A DNA stretch of 35,077 bases. It comes from Myxococcales bacterium (GTDB lineage Bacteria; Myxococcota_A; Polyangia; Polyangiales; Houyiibacteriaceae). This document shows positions 32,730 through 35,077 of the stretch, piece by piece; within the stretch, counting starts at the first letter, position 1; every line of letters begins with the position of its first letter. Position numbers and translations under genes: made by a program. The notes below the pieces were generated by a model. The model searched no databases and was not told the origin of the DNA. It saw only the letters and a program-made list of their open reading frames with translations. The stretch is taken from the NCBI GenBank assembly GCA_024640845.1, contig JAHEEE010000041.1, forward strand, positions 1 to 35,077. The letters are read 5' to 3'.

Positions 32730-33797
32730 ATGTCGTTGCGAGCGCGAGGGTTTCGCAACCTCGGCGCCCTCAGTTTCGAACCTGGCTCCCATTTCAACGT
32801 CATCCACGGCGACAATGGGGCGGGGAAGTCGAACCTTCTCGAGGCGATTTACTATCTAGGGGCGCTCAAAGGCTTTCGCGGAGGCAAGACGGATGATCTG
32901 ATCGCGCTCGACGCGAGCGATGCGTTCCTCGAGGCTGCGTTCGAGAGCGGCCCCGCGCCTCACAAGCTCCGTATCGACATGAGTCGATCGCAACGACGAC
33001 GTCTTCAGCTCGATGGGAAGCGTCCACGCTCGACCAACGTTTGGTATCAGGCGATTCGCATGGTGTTGTTTCACCCCGGGGACCTCGTGCTGGCTGCAGG
33101 CTCTGCCGACAAGCGGCGAGCGTTTCTCGATCGGATGCTCGAGCAGATGGACCCTGTCTATGCCAGCACGCTTTCCAGCTACGAGAAGGCGCTTCGCAGC
33201 CGCAATCGCCTGTTGAAGGACGCTCGGACTGACCGGCGGTCTGTGCGGGCGTACGACACCATTCTGAGCAAGGCAGGGGCTGTGGTCGGACAGGCTCGAC
33301 GGCGGCTCGTCGAGGACCTCGGTCCGAGAGTGGAACGCGCGTTCACGGACGTGTTCGCGGGTGATACGCCGCTCGACGTTCGCTACCTTCCGCGGGTGGA
33401 GCCTTCGGAGGAGGCGATTGCAGATGCGCTCGAACGCGCCTTCGAGAAGGATTGCGCGCGAGGGTTCACCGCCGACGGACCTCACGGCGACGATCTGGAG
33501 CTTCGCCTGCACGAGGTCGGTGCGCGGCACCATGGCTCGCAGGGACAGCATCGAACGATCGTGCTCGCGCTCAAGACCGCGGAGCTGGATCTACTCACCG
33601 AGCGCACCGGCAGAGTGCCCATCCTGCTCCTCGACGACGTGTCGAGCGAGCTCGATCGGAGCAGAAACCGGCGTTTTTTCGAGATGTTGCGCCACGTCGG
33701 GGGTCAGGTCTTCCTGACCACCACGCATCCCGAGTTCATCCTGCTCGAGGACGACCGCGTCGACTTTCAGGTCGACGGGGGGCGGGTCACTCGATGA
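32730..33797 (+). CDS. recF: DNA replication and repair protein RecF
   Basis: 355 residues of the SMC-like ABC ATPase group: Walker A GDNGAGKS (27-34), ABC signature HGSQGQHRTIVLALK, and Walker B ILLLDDVSSELD, then TTTHPEF. It loads RecA at single-strand gaps together with RecO and RecR. ATG 32730 is the family start. The 34-bp gap after dnaN has GGGGAG, but in a small hairpin (GGGG-AGA-CCCC) and about 16 bases away, so translation may depend on coupling with dnaN. It overlaps the end of the converging cyclophilin gene by 11 bp. gyrB does not follow. Confidence 0.96.
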   Translation: MSLRARGFRNLGALSFEPGSHFNVIHGDNGAGKSNLLEAIYYLGALKGFRGGKTDDLIALDASDAFLEAAFESGPAPHKLRIDMSRSQRRRLQLDGKRPRSTNVWYQAIRMVLFHPGDLVLAAGSADKRRAFLDRMLEQMDPVYASTLSSYEKALRSRNRLLKDARTDRRSVRAYDTILSKAGAVVGQARRRLVEDLGPRVERAFTDVFAGDTPLDVRYLPRVEPSEEAIADALERAFEKDCARGFTADGPHGDDLELRLHEVGARHHGSQGQHRTIVLALKTAELDLLTERTGRVPILLLDDVSSELDRSRNRRFFEMLRHVGGQVFLTTTHPEFILLEDDRVDFQVDGGRVTR

Positions 33798-34464
33798 TCT
33801 TCGCGCTCTTGATGTAGTCGAGCTTTGGGAAGCTTTCCCGCAAGTACGAGTTGCCTTCGGACTGCATCCGGGGTTGCGAGGGCCCTCGTCCGCGCGGGGC
33901 GCCTTCCCCGTATCCATTGTAGAGCGCATCGACCGGCGCCATGTCTTTGACTTTGCCGAATGGCGAAAAGCCCATGCCGTCGAGCCGCGAGTTGTCGCCG
34001 AAGTTGATGAAGAACTGAGTCGTCCTCGAGTCGGGGCCGGAGGTTGCAAAGGTCACCGTGCCGCGTGTGTTGCTTGCCTTGACCGGGTCATCCGGAATCG
34101 GCTTCGCGCGCCACTCTTCGTTGAGCGCGGGGTCGCCGCTGATCCCGACCTGGGCCATGAATCCGCCGATCACGCGGAAGAAGGCGACGTCCGTGAAGTA
34201 GCCGCTCTTCACGAGCTCGTAGAAACGCTCCGCTCCGTTCGGCGCCCAGTCGCGGTGAACGTCGATGACGATCGTGCCTTTGGTGGTGTCGAGCTCGACG
34301 GTGTATTGCGCGGGCACGGGCGCTTCTTCCTTCGTGGCCTCGGTGACTTCCTCTTCTACCGGTAGAGGCGTCTCCTCACCTTGGCTCTTGGTAGGCGCGT
34401 CTTCGTTTTTCGGGCATCCGACGAGGAACGCACCGGCGATGATCAAAAGGGCTGCGGTTCGCAT
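33787..34464 (-). CDS. Cyclophilin-type peptidyl-prolyl isomerase, lipoprotein
   Basis: 225 residues. Lipoprotein signal peptide with LVGC (Cys17), then an acidic linker rich in Glu/Pro/Thr (20-52), then a cyclophilin domain. Active-site residues are present: FFRVIGGFMAQVG with Arg97, Phe102 and Gln105, and TQFFINFGDNSRLDG. It would speed proline isomerisation of exported proteins from the periplasmic side of a membrane. The start at 34464 is set by the signal peptide; the frame to 34590 is upstream extension. It follows dnaJ by 46 bp on the same strand and overlaps the recF 3' end. Confidence 0.92.
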   Translation of the reverse strand: MRTAALLIIAGAFLVGCPKNEDAPTKSQGEETPLPVEEEVTEATKEEAPVPAQYTVELDTTKGTIVIDVHRDWAPNGAERFYELVKSGYFTDVAFFRVIGGFMAQVGISGDPALNEEWRAKPIPDDPVKASNTRGTVTFATSGPDSRTTQFFINFGDNSRLDGMGFSPFGKVKDMAPVDALYNGYGEGAPRGRGPSQPRMQSEGNSYLRESFPKLDYIKSAKIIE

Positions 34465-34510
34465 GCCCGTAACTTGGAGAAGCCTGCGTTCGCGCGCAAG
34501 TAAGTGGCAC

Positions 34511-35077
34511 TCAACCCTCGAATAGGCCCCGAAGCTTTCGGAGAAAACTGGCCTGTTGAGGATGCGCTTCGTCCCCGATTTCCTGCCCAAGCTCCGTGAT
34601 GAGCTTTCGCTGGCGGCGACTGATCTGTTGAGGAACCTCCACGATCACAGTGACGAGCTCATCGCCTTTGCCGTAGCCCCCGTACACGGGGATCCCTTTG
34701 CCGCGCAGCCGGAACACCTTTCCGGACTGGGTTCCCGGCGGAACCTTCATCACGACCTTTCCGTCGAGTGTCGGGACGTCGATGCTGGCTCCGAGCACGG
34801 CCTGAGGAAACGAGATCGGGATCGAAACCAAGATGTCTGCGCCTTCACGTCGAAACAAGGCGTGATCGGTCACCTTGATGTTGATGTGTAGATCGCCATT
34901 TCCCATGGGGCTGGCTTCGCCCGCACCCCGGACGGTTCGCACGGCGCCGTCTTGCACACCCGCCGGGATCTTCACGCTCATCGATTCGGGCCGCATCTTG
35001 GTGCCCGTGCCTTTGCAGGCGTCGCACGGCGTCGGAATGTTCTTGCCGCTACCCCGACATGCATGGCAAGGGCGCGC
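34511..35077 (-). CDS. dnaJ: Chaperone DnaJ, C-terminal part (5' end beyond window)
   Basis: 189 residues, open to the right edge, so the J domain and Gly/Phe region are missing. The edge falls inside the zinc-finger region: CHACRGSG and CDACKGTG are the last two CxxCxGxG repeats. The substrate-binding domains follow (MSVKIPAGVQDGAVRTVRG, then GDLHINIKVTDHALFRREG and VPTLDGKVVMKVPPGTQSGKVFRLRGKG). DnaJ brings substrates to DnaK and works with ClpB in disaggregation. A lipoprotein cyclophilin lies downstream, making a small folding-related group. Confidence 0.95.
   Translation of the reverse strand, partial: ARPCHACRGSGKNIPTPCDACKGTGTKMRPESMSVKIPAGVQDGAVRTVRGAGEASPMGNGDLHINIKVTDHALFRREGADILVSIPISFPQAVLGASIDVPTLDGKVVMKVPPGTQSGKVFRLRGKGIPVYGGYGKGDELVTVIVEVPQQISRRQRKLITELGQEIGDEAHPQQASFLRKLRGLFEG

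Noticed and set aside
1-35077. Prophage, CRISPR array, toxin-antitoxin pair or restriction system
   Set aside because: No integrase, transposase, Cas, spacer array or typical toxin motifs were found; gene content is chromosomal housekeeping and envelope.

Overview
This GC-rich window carries single-copy housekeeping genes (dnaA, dnaN, recF, clpB, aspS, rimO, rpsD, rpsU, dnaJ) mixed with many lipoproteins, outer-membrane-like proteins and lipid enzymes. The content suggests a Gram-negative chromosome, most likely a Myxococcota/Deltaproteobacteria-type organism. That placement is inferred from gene style: a cyclic-nucleotide phosphodiesterase-like MBL protein paired with a CRP-like regulator, a PPi-type phosphofructokinase, and an AspRS with non-discriminating features. 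I see no prophage, transposase, CRISPR array, rRNA or tRNA.

Layout. 1-3.8 kb: a translationally coupled MBL-fold hydrolase and cNMP-binding regulator (minus strand), divergent from a cardiolipin synthase, then two coupled glycosyltransferases. 3.8-9.4 kb: a stand-alone rpsD with a readable promoter, divergent rimO coupled to an outer-membrane-type lipoprotein, a zinc-ribbon membrane protein, and aspS. 9.4-16 kb: a small secreted Cys-rich protein, an operon of a DUF4234 protein, an internally shortened MobA-like protein and a DapE-type peptidase, a metallophosphoesterase, a 456-bp palindrome-rich gap, an EVE protein, a DUF2723 membrane protein and a lipoprotein. 16-20.5 kb: clpB, rpsU with an intrinsic terminator that lies inside the 3' end of the converging PPi-PFK gene. 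20.5-29.4 kb: a MaoC-like hydratase, an RND adaptor/permease pair without an outer-membrane channel, two SDR enzymes, a beta-barrel protein, and a PlsC-type acyltransferase.

29.4-35 kb is the replication-initiation region: plsC, then a 429-bp gap with DnaA-box-like sites, three chained palindromes spaced exactly 14 bp, and a 17-codon mini-ORF; then dnaA, a strong terminator, an AT-rich stretch flanked by DnaA boxes (the best oriC candidate, about 31.46-31.53 kb), dnaN and recF. These are followed, convergently, by a lipoprotein cyclophilin and the 3' part of dnaJ. The usual neighbours rpmH/rnpA/yidC and gyrB are absent from the window.

No complete new defence or biosynthetic system is visible. 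The most unusual signals are the chained palindromes beside the origin, the DnaA box held in the loop of a long inverted repeat, the coupled cAMP-type sensor/hydrolase pair, and the MobA-like protein that has lost the segment holding its catalytic Asp.
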